Source of the DNA: Balneolales bacterium
GTDB lineage: Bacteria > Bacteroidota > Rhodothermia > Balneolales > Natronogracilivirgulaceae
Assembly (NCBI GenBank): GCA_007127695.1
Contig: SKYW01000295.1
Location: 1-16,621 of the forward strand
Direction of reading: 5' to 3'
DNA length: 16,621 bases
In this document: piece by piece, positions 7,520 to 14,729 of the stretch
How positions within the stretch are numbered: position 1 is the stretch's first letter
How the letters are laid out: each line of letters opens with the position of its first letter
The notes under the pieces: model-generated
Database searches by the model: none
What the model was told of the DNA's origin: nothing
The model's input: only the letters and a program-made list of their open reading frames with translations
Position numbers and translations under genes: made by a program

Positions 7520-9412
7520 TCAGCTGTCAAGCTGCCCCAGAAGCTCAATGACAATTGGCTTTCGCTCCCGGTCCATACTGATTCCGGCCGCGGACATCCT
7601 GGAGGCCGCATGATAAAATGCCCGCTGCTTATCCGACATGTCACGGATACGCTGCATGGTGAGCAGCGCATCAGTTGATGCACGCTCTGCTGTAGCCATG
7701 TTTACTTTATTTTTTAAATCTGCTATCAATAACGCCTGGGCCCGGGATCGCCAGTAATAATCGCGGATTTCGTAGGCGAGTTCCATTGGCTGGGAAATCA
7801 AGCCCTGATCCAGATAGGCCGTAATCAGCAGATAGCGATAGTAAGCCCTCTGGTCAGTCATTCCGGCAAGGGTACGGGCAAAATCATGAAAACCACGGCT
7901 GATGGCAAAACCATATAGATCGGGAATCTGCCTCTCGAAAGAGGGATGGTCCATCCGGTACCAGGCCGCCATATCGAGAGCACGGTCCGGCCGACCTAAT
8001 GCAATCCACCTTCTTATGATCGTTGAGATCAGCTGGTTGATGTTCTCTGGATCGGAAACCTCTGAAGCATAAACTTCCGCCTGTTCCATGGCTTCTGCAG
8101 CCTGGGATCGGCGGTCACGATGAATGTGGATATCTGCGACGCTTATTTGGGAATGTGATCTCACGAGGGGGGATGAAATGTCCGCAATGCGCGGCACTGC
8201 AGCCTGGAGGAGCGAATCGGAAATATCCTGGTTGTCTTCAAGCAACAATGCAATTTCGAGCAGTGATTCTGTCTTCTCGGTTACAGTGTCAGGAATACGG
8301 TCCAAAAGGGAAAAAGCCATGGAGAGGCTGTCCTGGCGGACCAGCTCAACTGCGATGGCAGCAAATGACGTATGGCGAAAATAAACGCGGTCAAAATCAC
8401 CGGCCATGACTGCGGCGGCATCCGGCCCTCCATGCCGTGCGATGACCGTCGCAAGATCCCGCCTGGCAAAATCGGAATAATTGGAATCAATATTTTCAAT
8501 TTGCCCGATGATCATTCGGCTGTAATCATATTCTCCATGATTGGCCAGTGTCATTGACAAGCGAGAAAGGACATCAATATACTCCAGGGCCCTGTTTTCA
8601 GATGGATCGGGAAATTCCTGCAGCAGTGAAACCGCCTGTGACCGGTTTCCTGTTGCCAGCAGGTCATCGCAGATACGATCGATCAGCGTAAGCCGGCTCA
8701 CCGGATCCACATAGTCAAGGTAAGTGGTTATACGCACAATACGGCCTCCGTCCGCTGCGCGCATGTAACCATTCTCAAGAAGTTGATAAAGCGCCTCATA
8801 CAGCAACTGCTGATCCTGGATGCGATCTAATACCTGCAGGCTTCTCTCCCAGCGCGAATGATTGGAAAAATGCATGGACAACTCAAGATACAACCGGTCG
8901 ATCAGCTCCCGGTTCCAGTGGCGGTCCGCCTGCTGAAGAACCTTGCTTACAGCCTCTTCGTGCCGCTCTTCATGACCGTGCTCATACAACAGCCGGGCAT
9001 AGGATAAATGCAGCAAGCCGCGATCCTGCTCATCCTCCATCGCTATCAGATAGATCGTTAACTCATGGAAATCTTCCATGGCCCGCGCCAGTGCAGAGAA
9101 ACGCGGCACTTTGTCCCGCAATTGACCGATCGTGATATCGCCAATGCGGGTACGGCGTTGCGCTACGTCGACGGCGACAGGCGTAGCGGGATAATTGTCA
9201 ATTATCTTATCAATTTTCTCAATTGCCTGGCGATAATATGAGTAGGCTTCCACTGGATCGCGCGCCTCACTTTGCTGGCCGGATTCCGTGAGACGATACG
9301 CCTCTACAAAAAGCCGGTTTGCTTCACGATCCGCGTCATCCTTTCCGCACTGCACAAGAAAGACCGGCAAGGATAATAAGATGACAGGAAATAGAAGGAA
9401 TCTGATATTCAT
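7520..9412 (-). CDS. Large alpha-solenoid (TPR-like) predicted lipoprotein
   Basis: The protein has 630 residues from the ATG at 9412; a TTG two codons earlier is less likely. The N-terminus has a hydrophobic stretch (residues 4-20) ending in FLVQC, with Cys22 as the likely lipidation site; Gln at -1 is unusual for a lipobox. The rest is nearly all helical with repeating pairs of about 35-40 residues. TPR-like units are seen at about 27-80 (EAYSYYRQAIEKIDKIIDNY) and then many units of the type IAxxLxxxGxxxxAxxLLxxIxD, for example near 270-310, 325-365 and 400-440. Such solenoids are usually protein-binding scaffolds. No catalytic motif is visible. It is the first gene of a two-gene unit with the trypsin-like lipoprotein, so a scaffold, substrate-adaptor or inhibitor role towards that protease is an inference. 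Confidence 0.78.
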   Translation of the reverse strand: MNIRFLLFPVILLSLPVFLVQCGKDDADREANRLFVEAYRLTESGQQSEARDPVEAYSYYRQAIEKIDKIIDNYPATPVAVDVAQRRTRIGDITIGQLRDKVPRFSALARAMEDFHELTIYLIAMEDEQDRGLLHLSYARLLYEHGHEERHEEAVSKVLQQADRHWNRELIDRLYLELSMHFSNHSRWERSLQVLDRIQDQQLLYEALYQLLENGYMRAADGGRIVRITTYLDYVDPVSRLTLIDRICDDLLATGNRSQAVSLLQEFPDPSENRALEYIDVLSRLSMTLANHGEYDYSRMIIGQIENIDSNYSDFARRDLATVIARHGGPDAAAVMAGDFDRVYFRHTSFAAIAVELVRQDSLSMAFSLLDRIPDTVTEKTESLLEIALLLEDNQDISDSLLQAAVPRIADISSPLVRSHSQISVADIHIHRDRRSQAAEAMEQAEVYASEVSDPENINQLISTIIRRWIALGRPDRALDMAAWYRMDHPSFERQIPDLYGFAISRGFHDFARTLAGMTDQRAYYRYLLITAYLDQGLISQPMELAYEIRDYYWRSRAQALLIADLKNKVNMATAERASTDALLTMQRIRDMSDKQRAFYHAASRMSAAGISMDRERKPIVIELLGQLDS

Positions 9413-9438
9413 GTGCAAAATGATCTTTAGGTACGGGA

Positions 9439-9467
9439 TAAAAATAATAATCTTTCACCGATTATTA
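9439..9467 (-). promoter_or_regulatory. Candidate promoter and operator of the lipoprotein operon
   Basis: On the minus strand, TATTTTTA (9446-9439) sits about 27-34 bp upstream of the ATG at 9412 and could serve as a -7 element. Just upstream and overlapping by two bases is a perfect inverted repeat, TAATAATC (9445-9452), 7-nt spacer, GATTATTA (9460-9467). Its position between the -33 and -7 regions is typical of a repressor site. A TTTG -33 element is not evident. Confidence 0.35.
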
Positions 9468-9511
9468 CGCATCCGTTAAAAATCAGGTCAGCAATGAATT
9501 GGCACTTATGT

Positions 9512-9542
9512 TTTGTCAGTGGTTATCAATAACATATTTTTT
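9512..9542 (+). promoter_or_regulatory. Candidate promoter of the UvrD-type helicase gene
   Basis: TTTG (9512-9515) and TATTTTTT (9535-9542) are separated by 19 bp, the spacing of Bacteroidota -33/-7 promoters. The spacer holds a 12-bp palindrome GTTATCAATAAC (9522-9533). The leader to the ATG at 9560 would be only about 10 nt. The same TTTG-N19-TATTTTT arrangement is seen upstream of nuoI. Confidence 0.4.
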
Positions 9543-9559
9543 ACATATATTGTTCTTCC

Positions 9560-11554
9560 ATGAAACGATTCGTATTGCAACAGGATGACGGACGTGCGAG
9601 CGACGCCTCGTATCGCATAGCTTATGCCGAACTGCTTAACGAACAGCAGTACCAGGCTGTTATGCACGATCGCGGACCCGCACTGGTCATCGCCGGAGCC
9701 GGAACCGGCAAAACGCGCACACTGGTCTACCGAGTTGCCCGGCTCGTTGAAGACGGCATGGAACCAAGGGCGATCCTTTTGCTTACCTTTACACGCCGCG
9801 CAGCAAAAGAGATGCTGGACAAAGCCGCCAGTGTACTGGATGAACGATGTTCTCATGTAAAAGGAGGGACCTTTCACCACTATTGCAACCAGCTGCTTCA
9901 TACGTATTCCGAACATATCGGTTTCCCACCCAATTTTACGCTGCTCGACCAGCCCGATGCCGCCGACACCATCCACCACGTCCGCGCACCTCTGGCCGCA
10001 AAGCTCCGGGGAAAACGATTTCCTCAAAAAAACACCCTCCTGGCGATGTTCTCTGCCTCTGTCAACCGCCAGCAGCCACTGTACGACATCCTGGCTTCCG
10101 CCTATCCCCAGTTTCTCCAGCACCATGATGCCATTCTCGAAGTCCAGAAAAGATACTCTGAATATAAAAGTATGAATGGTGTAATGGATTTTGACGATTT
10201 GCTTGTATATACACACAAATTGCTTGTGGAGAATGAGGATATCCGCAACAAGGTATCTTCAAGAAACAGACAGGTCATGGTGGATGAATACCAGGACACC
10301 AACGCTCTTCAGGCAGGACTGGCAAGGCTCTTCAGTTCGGCACACGGGAATCTGATGGCTGTAGGAGACGATGCGCAAAGCATTTACGCCTTTCGCGGCG
10401 CCGACTTCCGCAATATCCTAACGTTCCCGGAACAGTTTGAGAAGTGCCGGATCATCCGCCTGGAAGAAAATTACCGGTCAGTGCAACCCGTGTTGGACCT
10501 TGCTAATACTTTGATAAGCAAAGCTTCTCAAAAATTTGATAAAAAGCTTTTCACACGCAAAGAGGGGGGAGATCTTCCCGGCCTGGTGAAGGCGCCCTGT
10601 GAACGGGACCAATCCCGGTTTGTATGCCAGATGTTGCTTCAGCTTCGGGAGCAGGGCCTCTCACTGGGTGAAATAGCCATTTTGTTCCGCAACGGCCGCG
10701 ATTCCTATGATCTGGAATGGGAGCTCAACAAAAGAAACATACCATTTCAGAAATTTGGTGGTCAGAAGTTCTCAGAAGCTGCGCATATCCGTGACATCCT
10801 TGCTCATATCAAGATAATTGTAAATCCTGATGATCAAATTGCATGGAATCGGGTGCTTTTGCTGCTGGATGGGATAGGACCTAAAACGGCACAGGAACTG
10901 ATTTCATGGCTTCGCAGGAACAAAGACCGGAGCTTCAGCGACTCCGGACTGGTCAGCAAATCGTACCAGCAGCAACTCGAACAGCTCAGTATCGTGCTTG
11001 AGGAGCTGAACAAGTACCGGGATGAGCCAGGCAAAGCGGTAGCCTCAGCTGTTGCATACTACAATCCCATATGCAGCAAGCGGTTTGATGATCATCCGAA
11101 ACGGCTTAAGGACCTGGACTCCTTTGCCGGCCTGGCCGCCTCGTATCAAAATCTTGAAGAGCTCCTGCAGGAGCTTACCCTCGATCCACTTGACGCAACC
11201 GCTGTGGAAACAGAGGCATCCATGAAGGACGAGGATCCACTGGTCCTGAGTACGATTCATTCTGCCAAGGGTCTGGAATGGGACACGGTTTTCATTGTTC
11301 AGTGCCTTGACGGGATCATTCCTTCCGGATATTCCGTGGACGACCCGCAAGCCCTTGATGAGGAGTTGAGGCTGCTCTACGTTGCCTGCACGCGTGCCAT
11401 GGAAAGACTCTTTGTAACCTACCCGATTACAAAAGAAAGCTCGTTCGGAGAGTATTTCTCAAATCCCTCACGATTCCTCAACGGCATTCCAGAAAAAAAC
11501 CTGGAAACATGGATGCTGGAGGAGGAGTCATCGCCGAAACAGCTTACATCATAG
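9560..11554 (+). CDS. UvrD/Rep-family ATP-dependent DNA helicase (superfamily 1A)
   Basis: The 664-residue protein carries all SF1 helicase motifs. They are the Q motif LNEQQYQAV (26-34), Walker A AGAGTGKT (45-52, Lys51), motif Ia TFTRRAAKEM (76-85), motif II VDEYQDT (241-247), motif III GDDAQSIYAFRGA (269-281), motif IV RLEENYRS (300-307), motif V STIHSAKGLEWDTVFIV (564-580) and motif VI LLYVACTRA (605-613, Arg612). It unwinds DNA 3' to 5' and should act in repair or replication restart. At 664 residues it is shorter than UvrD/PcrA (about 720) and ends soon after motif VI, so the UvrD C-terminal extension is largely missing; the size is nearer Rep. The N-terminal 20 residues before the Q motif are unrecognised. 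It is a single gene, divergent from the lipoprotein operon. The family is certain; naming it uvrD, pcrA or rep is not. Confidence 0.95.
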   Translation: MKRFVLQQDDGRASDASYRIAYAELLNEQQYQAVMHDRGPALVIAGAGTGKTRTLVYRVARLVEDGMEPRAILLLTFTRRAAKEMLDKAASVLDERCSHVKGGTFHHYCNQLLHTYSEHIGFPPNFTLLDQPDAADTIHHVRAPLAAKLRGKRFPQKNTLLAMFSASVNRQQPLYDILASAYPQFLQHHDAILEVQKRYSEYKSMNGVMDFDDLLVYTHKLLVENEDIRNKVSSRNRQVMVDEYQDTNALQAGLARLFSSAHGNLMAVGDDAQSIYAFRGADFRNILTFPEQFEKCRIIRLEENYRSVQPVLDLANTLISKASQKFDKKLFTRKEGGDLPGLVKAPCERDQSRFVCQMLLQLREQGLSLGEIAILFRNGRDSYDLEWELNKRNIPFQKFGGQKFSEAAHIRDILAHIKIIVNPDDQIAWNRVLLLLDGIGPKTAQELISWLRRNKDRSFSDSGLVSKSYQQQLEQLSIVLEELNKYRDEPGKAVASAVAYYNPICSKRFDDHPKRLKDLDSFAGLAASYQNLEELLQELTLDPLDATAVETEASMKDEDPLVLSTIHSAKGLEWDTVFIVQCLDGIIPSGYSVDDPQALDEELRLLYVACTRAMERLFVTYPITKESSFGEYFSNPSRFLNGIPEKNLETWMLEEESSPKQLTS

Positions 11555-11584
11555 TACTTGCTTGCGACTGATCTCACAACAGCT

Positions 11585-11603
11585 CACTTTAACAAATAAA
11601 GTG
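11585..11603. terminator. Candidate bidirectional terminator between convergent genes
   Basis: CACTTTA and TAAAGTG form a 7-bp stem with a 5-nt loop (ACAAA), followed on the plus strand by TATATTTAAATA. It lies 30 bp after the helicase stop and 45 bp after the stop of the convergent small membrane protein gene. The stem is AT-rich and there is no proper T-tract, so it is weak. Confidence 0.33.
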
Positions 11604-11647
11604 TATATTTAAATAACATCACAAGTGTGCACAGACAGGGCGGACGA

Positions 11648-11887
11648 TCAGTCCTTTTCCAACTTCAGGATTTTGTACTGCCGATACATGTCTTTTGCAA
11701 GCCAGATGAGGGCGGAGGGTGGCAATAAAATGAACAGCACCGTGATAAAAAGCTTTCTCTTCTGGGAGTAGGGGTATTCATGCAGGCCGGAAATCGCTGC
11801 AATCCATAAAATCGCAAATGTAAAGGCAATCAGTGCAACCAAAATGGAACCCACTGTTCCAAATAGCTCGTGTATGTAGTGCAGCAT
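11648..11887 (-). CDS. Small two-span membrane protein
   Basis: The protein has 79 residues from the ATG at 11887. Two hydrophobic helices are seen at about 12-33 and 45-65, joined by a short polar loop with HEYPYSQKRK, and the tail is charged (DMYRQYKILKLEKD). The layout, two helices with a basic loop and a PPSALIWL segment in the second, loosely recalls the PLDc_N-type two-span domain, but I would not assign it. It points away from der and shares the intergenic region that contains the promoter palindrome at 11917-11931. No function is assigned; it looks like a genuine gene because of its hydrophobic pattern and conserved-looking charge layout. Confidence 0.7.
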   Translation of the reverse strand: MLHYIHELFGTVGSILVALIAFTFAILWIAAISGLHEYPYSQKRKLFITVLFILLPPSALIWLAKDMYRQYKILKLEKD

Positions 11888-11916
11888 ATCCGTTTTTTTA
11901 CTGAGAGAACGATGTG

Positions 11917-11931
11917 TATCTTTGAAAGATA
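11917..11931. promoter_or_regulatory. Palindromic -7 element shared by divergent promoters (der and small membrane gene)
   Basis: TATCTTTGAAAGATA is a perfect 7-1-7 palindrome. On the plus strand its first half is TATCTTTG, an exact TAnnTTTG -7 element for der. On the minus strand it reads TATCTTTC, one base off the same consensus, 37 bp before the ATG of the small membrane protein gene. A T-run at 11893-11899 (TTTTTTA) is placed about where the plus-strand -33 should be. Two polymerases could not occupy both sites at once. Confidence 0.5.
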
Positions 11932-11945
11932 AAAAAACTTTCTCT

Positions 11946-11962
11946 GTGAAATGTCATTTCAC
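11946..11962 (+). promoter_or_regulatory. Leader hairpin upstream of der
   Basis: GTGAAATGTCATTTCAC is a 7-bp perfect inverted repeat around GTC. It lies downstream of the putative der -7 element and ends 17 nt before the ATG at 11980, so it would form a small hairpin in the 5' leader. It could equally be a DNA operator. No known riboswitch or ribosomal protein site is recognised. Confidence 0.45.
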
Positions 11963-11979
11963 CACAATTTCGATACCAT

Positions 11980-13287
11980 ATGCTGCCAGTAGTTGCCATA
12001 GTTGGTCGCCCGAATGTCGGTAAATCCACGCTCTTCAATCGCCTGCTGGGAGAGCGTCAGGCTATCGTACATGATGAAGCCGGGGTGACCAGGGATCGCC
12101 ACTACGGCGAGAGTTTCTGGAACGGACGGGATTTCACTGTCATTGACACAGGCGGCTATCTGCCTGGCAAGGGTGATGTCATTGTTTCCGGTATCCGCAA
12201 CCAGATCGAACTTGCCATCCGCGAAGCCGATCTGATCCTCTTCGTGGTGGATGTCATGCAAGGCATTACCACAGAAGATGATGCCGTGACCGACATGCTG
12301 CGTAAACAGAAGAAACCTGTCGTCCTGGCTGTAAACAAGTCGGACAACAGTGAAAAAGCGATGCTTGCCCCGGAATTCTACCGCCTTGGTTTTGAGGAGC
12401 TTTTTCCCGTTTCAGCCCTGTCGGGTACCGGGACAGGAGAGCTTCTCGATCGTCTGGTGGATTTGCTGCCGGAGTCAAAAACGCATCAGGAAGAGGAGAA
12501 ATGGCCGAAACTGGCCGTAATCGGCAGGCCAAATGTAGGCAAAAGCAGTTTCATCAATGCGCTGCTCAATGATGAGCGTTGCATTGTCACCGAAATCGCC
12601 GGGACCACACGAGATTCGGTGAACAGCCTGCTGAAATACAAAGACAGGAAATACACGCTTATCGATACGGCCGGATTGCGAAAACGCTCACGCGTACATG
12701 AAAATATCGAATTTTACAGCCTTGTACGGACAGAGAAAAGTATCCGTGAATGTGATGTTGCCATCCTGCTGGTGGACGCGTCCCAGGGGTTCCAGGTCCA
12801 GGATGCCCGCCTGCTGCGGCAGGCAGAACAATTCAACAAGGGCATGATCATCGCCCTTAACAAGTGGGACCTCATTGAAAAAGAAACCAATACGGCCCGG
12901 GATTTCATGGATAACGTATACCGGAAAGTTCCCAATCTCAAATACGTCCCCGTCATAACCATTTCCGCACTTACCGGACAGCGTATCCACCGTGTAATCG
13001 ATGAAGCCGTGGAAGTTCTGGAGCACAGGAACAAAAAGATCTCCACATCGGAAATGAACCGCTTTCTCAAGGAAATCACTGCACAGCGCCCGCTTCCTTA
13101 CGCCAGGGGGCATCAGCTTACCATAAAATATGTCACACAGGTAAAGAACAAGCCTCCTGTCTTTGCATTCTTCATGAACATGCCCCGGGAACTTCCGGCA
13201 AACTACAGACGATATATAGAGAACCAGTTGCGTGCGTGGTTTGAGTTTAAAGGTGCTCCCGTTACCATGGTTTTCAAAGAAAAATAA
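11980..13287 (+). CDS. der: Ribosome assembly GTPase Der (EngA)
   Basis: Der has two GTPase domains in tandem and a KH-like domain and is needed for maturation of the 50S ribosomal subunit. The 435-residue protein shows both G domains. Domain 1 has GRPNVGKS (9-16), DTGG (56-59) and NKSD (119-122). Domain 2 has GRPNVGKS (182-189), DTAG (229-232), NKWD (294-297) and SAL (329-331). The KH-like domain is at about 352-435 and ends in PVTMVFKEK. The length is normal for the family. The start ATG at 11980 gives the usual short N-terminus (MLPVVAIVGRPNVGKST); the codons around it carry no Shine-Dalgarno sequence. Upstream are a -7 promoter element and a leader hairpin. The next gene, nuoI, has its own likely promoter 32 bp beyond the der stop. 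Confidence 0.97.
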   Translation: MLPVVAIVGRPNVGKSTLFNRLLGERQAIVHDEAGVTRDRHYGESFWNGRDFTVIDTGGYLPGKGDVIVSGIRNQIELAIREADLILFVVDVMQGITTEDDAVTDMLRKQKKPVVLAVNKSDNSEKAMLAPEFYRLGFEELFPVSALSGTGTGELLDRLVDLLPESKTHQEEEKWPKLAVIGRPNVGKSSFINALLNDERCIVTEIAGTTRDSVNSLLKYKDRKYTLIDTAGLRKRSRVHENIEFYSLVRTEKSIRECDVAILLVDASQGFQVQDARLLRQAEQFNKGMIIALNKWDLIEKETNTARDFMDNVYRKVPNLKYVPVITISALTGQRIHRVIDEAVEVLEHRNKKISTSEMNRFLKEITAQRPLPYARGHQLTIKYVTQVKNKPPVFAFFMNMPRELPANYRRYIENQLRAWFEFKGAPVTMVFKEK

Positions 13288-13318
13288 GTTCTTGACCACG
13301 CATTATGCGACAGATTTC

Positions 13319-13349
13319 TTTGATGGAAGTTGCACATGCGTTATTTTTA
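13319..13349 (+). promoter_or_regulatory. Candidate promoter of the nuoI gene
   Basis: TTTG (13319-13322) and TATTTTTA (13342-13349) are separated by 19 bp, the Bacteroidota -33/-7 spacing and the same arrangement as upstream of the helicase gene. It leaves a leader of about 55 nt before the ATG at 13411. It suggests that nuoI starts its own transcript rather than reading through from der. Confidence 0.42.
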
Positions 13350-13410
13350 GGGATGTCCGGAAACAGGCATTTCCGATAGTCATTTTTTATTCTGCGATAC
13401 GTAATACATC

Positions 13411-14097
13411 ATGTCTGATAACCTTGAGATTCCAAGAACCAATGCGAAAGTAAGCGACCCCTCCAGGGAACGCTCACTTAACTTCCTGGAAAAAATATAT
13501 CTCCCGGAGATATTCCGGGGAATGTGGTACACGCTGAAGCAGATGTTCCAGCCCAAATTCACCATGCAATACCCGGAGGAACGTTTCGATCCGCCTCCCA
13601 TTTTCCGCGGACGTCCCGTACTGGTCGAGGATGAGGGACAGGAGCGATGCGTAGCATGCGGACTTTGCGCCCGTGCCTGCCCGCCGCTTGCCATCAGTAT
13701 GCAGGCCTCCGAAAACAGCGACGATCCGAAGGAAAGATACCCTGATTTCTTTGAGATCAACATGCTGCGCTGCATCTACTGCGGATACTGCGAAGAAGTA
13801 TGTCCGGAAGAAGCGATCGTGATGAGCAAGGATTACGACCTGGTTTTTGAGGCAAGGGAAGAGGCCGTCTACGATAAATCCAAGCTGCTTGTATCCAAAG
13901 AAGAACTGAAAGAGCGCCTGGAATATCTCAGGGAATACAAAAACCGGCAATTCGGTCAATTCTGGAATTTCGACGAGGAAAACAACATCCATTCGGTTCG
14001 AAATCGCGACAAAAGATGGGAAACCAGTCTTTCTCTTGTGGAAATGATCGAAGAACAGCGCAAACAGGACAAGCAACTTGAACTGGAACGGGACTGA
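13411..14097 (+). CDS. nuoI: NADH-quinone oxidoreductase subunit I (NuoI/Nqo9), two 4Fe-4S clusters
   Basis: NuoI carries clusters N6a and N6b that pass electrons towards quinone in respiratory complex I. Two motifs are seen: C80-x2-C83-x2-C86-x3-CP91 and C121-x2-C124-x2-C127-x3-CP132. Before them is the NuoI-type lead-in, amphipathic [20 protein letters not shown] (37-56) and then [11 protein letters not shown]. The protein has 228 residues, longer than the usual 160-180: residues 1-25 precede the family core and about 155-228 form a charged, probably helical tail ([37 protein letters not shown]). No other complex I gene is in the window, so this copy stands apart from a nuo operon. A ferredoxin-like subunit of another membrane complex is the alternative, but the lead-in favours NuoI. 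It is followed after 47 bp by the DinB-like gene on the same strand. Confidence 0.88.
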   Translation: MSDNLEIPRTNAKVSDPSRERSLNFLEKIYLPEIFRGMWYTLKQMFQPKFTMQYPEERFDPPPIFRGRPVLVEDEGQERCVACGLCARACPPLAISMQASENSDDPKERYPDFFEINMLRCIYCGYCEEVCPEEAIVMSKDYDLVFEAREEAVYDKSKLLVSKEELKERLEYLREYKNRQFGQFWNFDEENNIHSVRNRDKRWETSLSLVEMIEEQRKQDKQLELERD

Positions 14098-14109
14098 CCT
14101 GACATCATT

Positions 14110-14128
14110 CGCTTTTTAAAACAAAGCG
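14110..14128. promoter_or_regulatory. Inverted repeat between nuoI and the DinB-like gene
   Basis: CGCTTT and AAAGCG form a 6-bp stem around TTAAAAC, starting 13 bp after the nuoI stop and ending 16 bp before the next ATG. TAATAATAT follows, not a T-tract. It may attenuate read-through or be a processing hairpin; chance is possible. Confidence 0.25.
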
Positions 14129-14144
14129 TAATAATATCCGCTCC

Positions 14145-14678
14145 ATGGCACTGCATGAAAAGCCTACAAACAAACCGAAAAATATGATATTTCGGGATAT
14201 CATTCAGGATGCTGCCTGGCTGAAAGAGGAGCTTGAGTCCCTGAAGCAAATGCTCCCGGGAATACCGTATGCTGAACGCCCGATGGGACAGGAATCCGTA
14301 CTCGACATACTGGCCAGGATCGGGACGGCTCACGATCGATTTTTCCTGCCAACGCTTGTCAGTTTGCAGAGGGGGGAGGCCAACGCTGCTTGCGATCTGA
14401 GTATTGATTTTGAGACCCGCCTCAGCAACGTCACCACCTCCGAAGAAGATCCGTTGAAGCTTCTGGATAAGCTCATCAGGCAACGTATTGACCTTGTCGG
14501 GTTGCTTGAAAAACTGGATGCCCCTGCAATTCATGCAGATATCTCGTTTAAAGAAGGAAAAATGGATGTATCCACCCTGATTTCCAGAATGGTCCGCTTT
14601 GACAGGAGCCAGTTGAAACAAATTGCCGAAAGAATGCTTGCAATGGATGCAAAACGGCCTGTTCCGATTGACAGATGA
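14145..14678 (+). CDS. DinB-like four-helix protein, metal-binding histidines apparently lost
   Basis: The 177-residue protein has the helix pattern of the DinB/YfiT superfamily: a first helix (about 22-38), ESVLDILARIGTAHDRFF (50-67) with His63 where the first metal ligand usually sits, a long helix at 104-125, and a C-terminal helix after GKMDVSTLISRMVRFDRSQL (138-157). In typical members the last helix carries HDxxHxxQI; here the aligned segment is FDRSQLKQI (152-160), so both histidines are replaced by Phe152 and Gln156. DinB-like proteins are metal-dependent enzymes such as thiol S-transferases, or of unknown role; this one is probably not a metal enzyme. The assignment rests on pattern only. 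A later ATG at 14184 would remove 13 residues outside the fold. It lies in a same-strand run between nuoI and a membrane protein gene. Confidence 0.55.
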   Translation: MALHEKPTNKPKNMIFRDIIQDAAWLKEELESLKQMLPGIPYAERPMGQESVLDILARIGTAHDRFFLPTLVSLQRGEANAACDLSIDFETRLSNVTTSEEDPLKLLDKLIRQRIDLVGLLEKLDAPAIHADISFKEGKMDVSTLISRMVRFDRSQLKQIAERMLAMDAKRPVPIDR

Positions 14679-14729
14679 CATCCATCCGAACAAGGTATTA
14701 TCGTCCATAATGTAAAAAGTATTTACCAT

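Noticed and set aside
6430..9412. Idea that the solenoid plus trypsin-like pair is a defence or conflict system with a protease effector
   Set aside because: Both proteins have lipoprotein signal peptides, so they act outside the cytoplasm. There is no nucleotide-sensing, STAND or effector-associated domain, and the neighbours are housekeeping genes.
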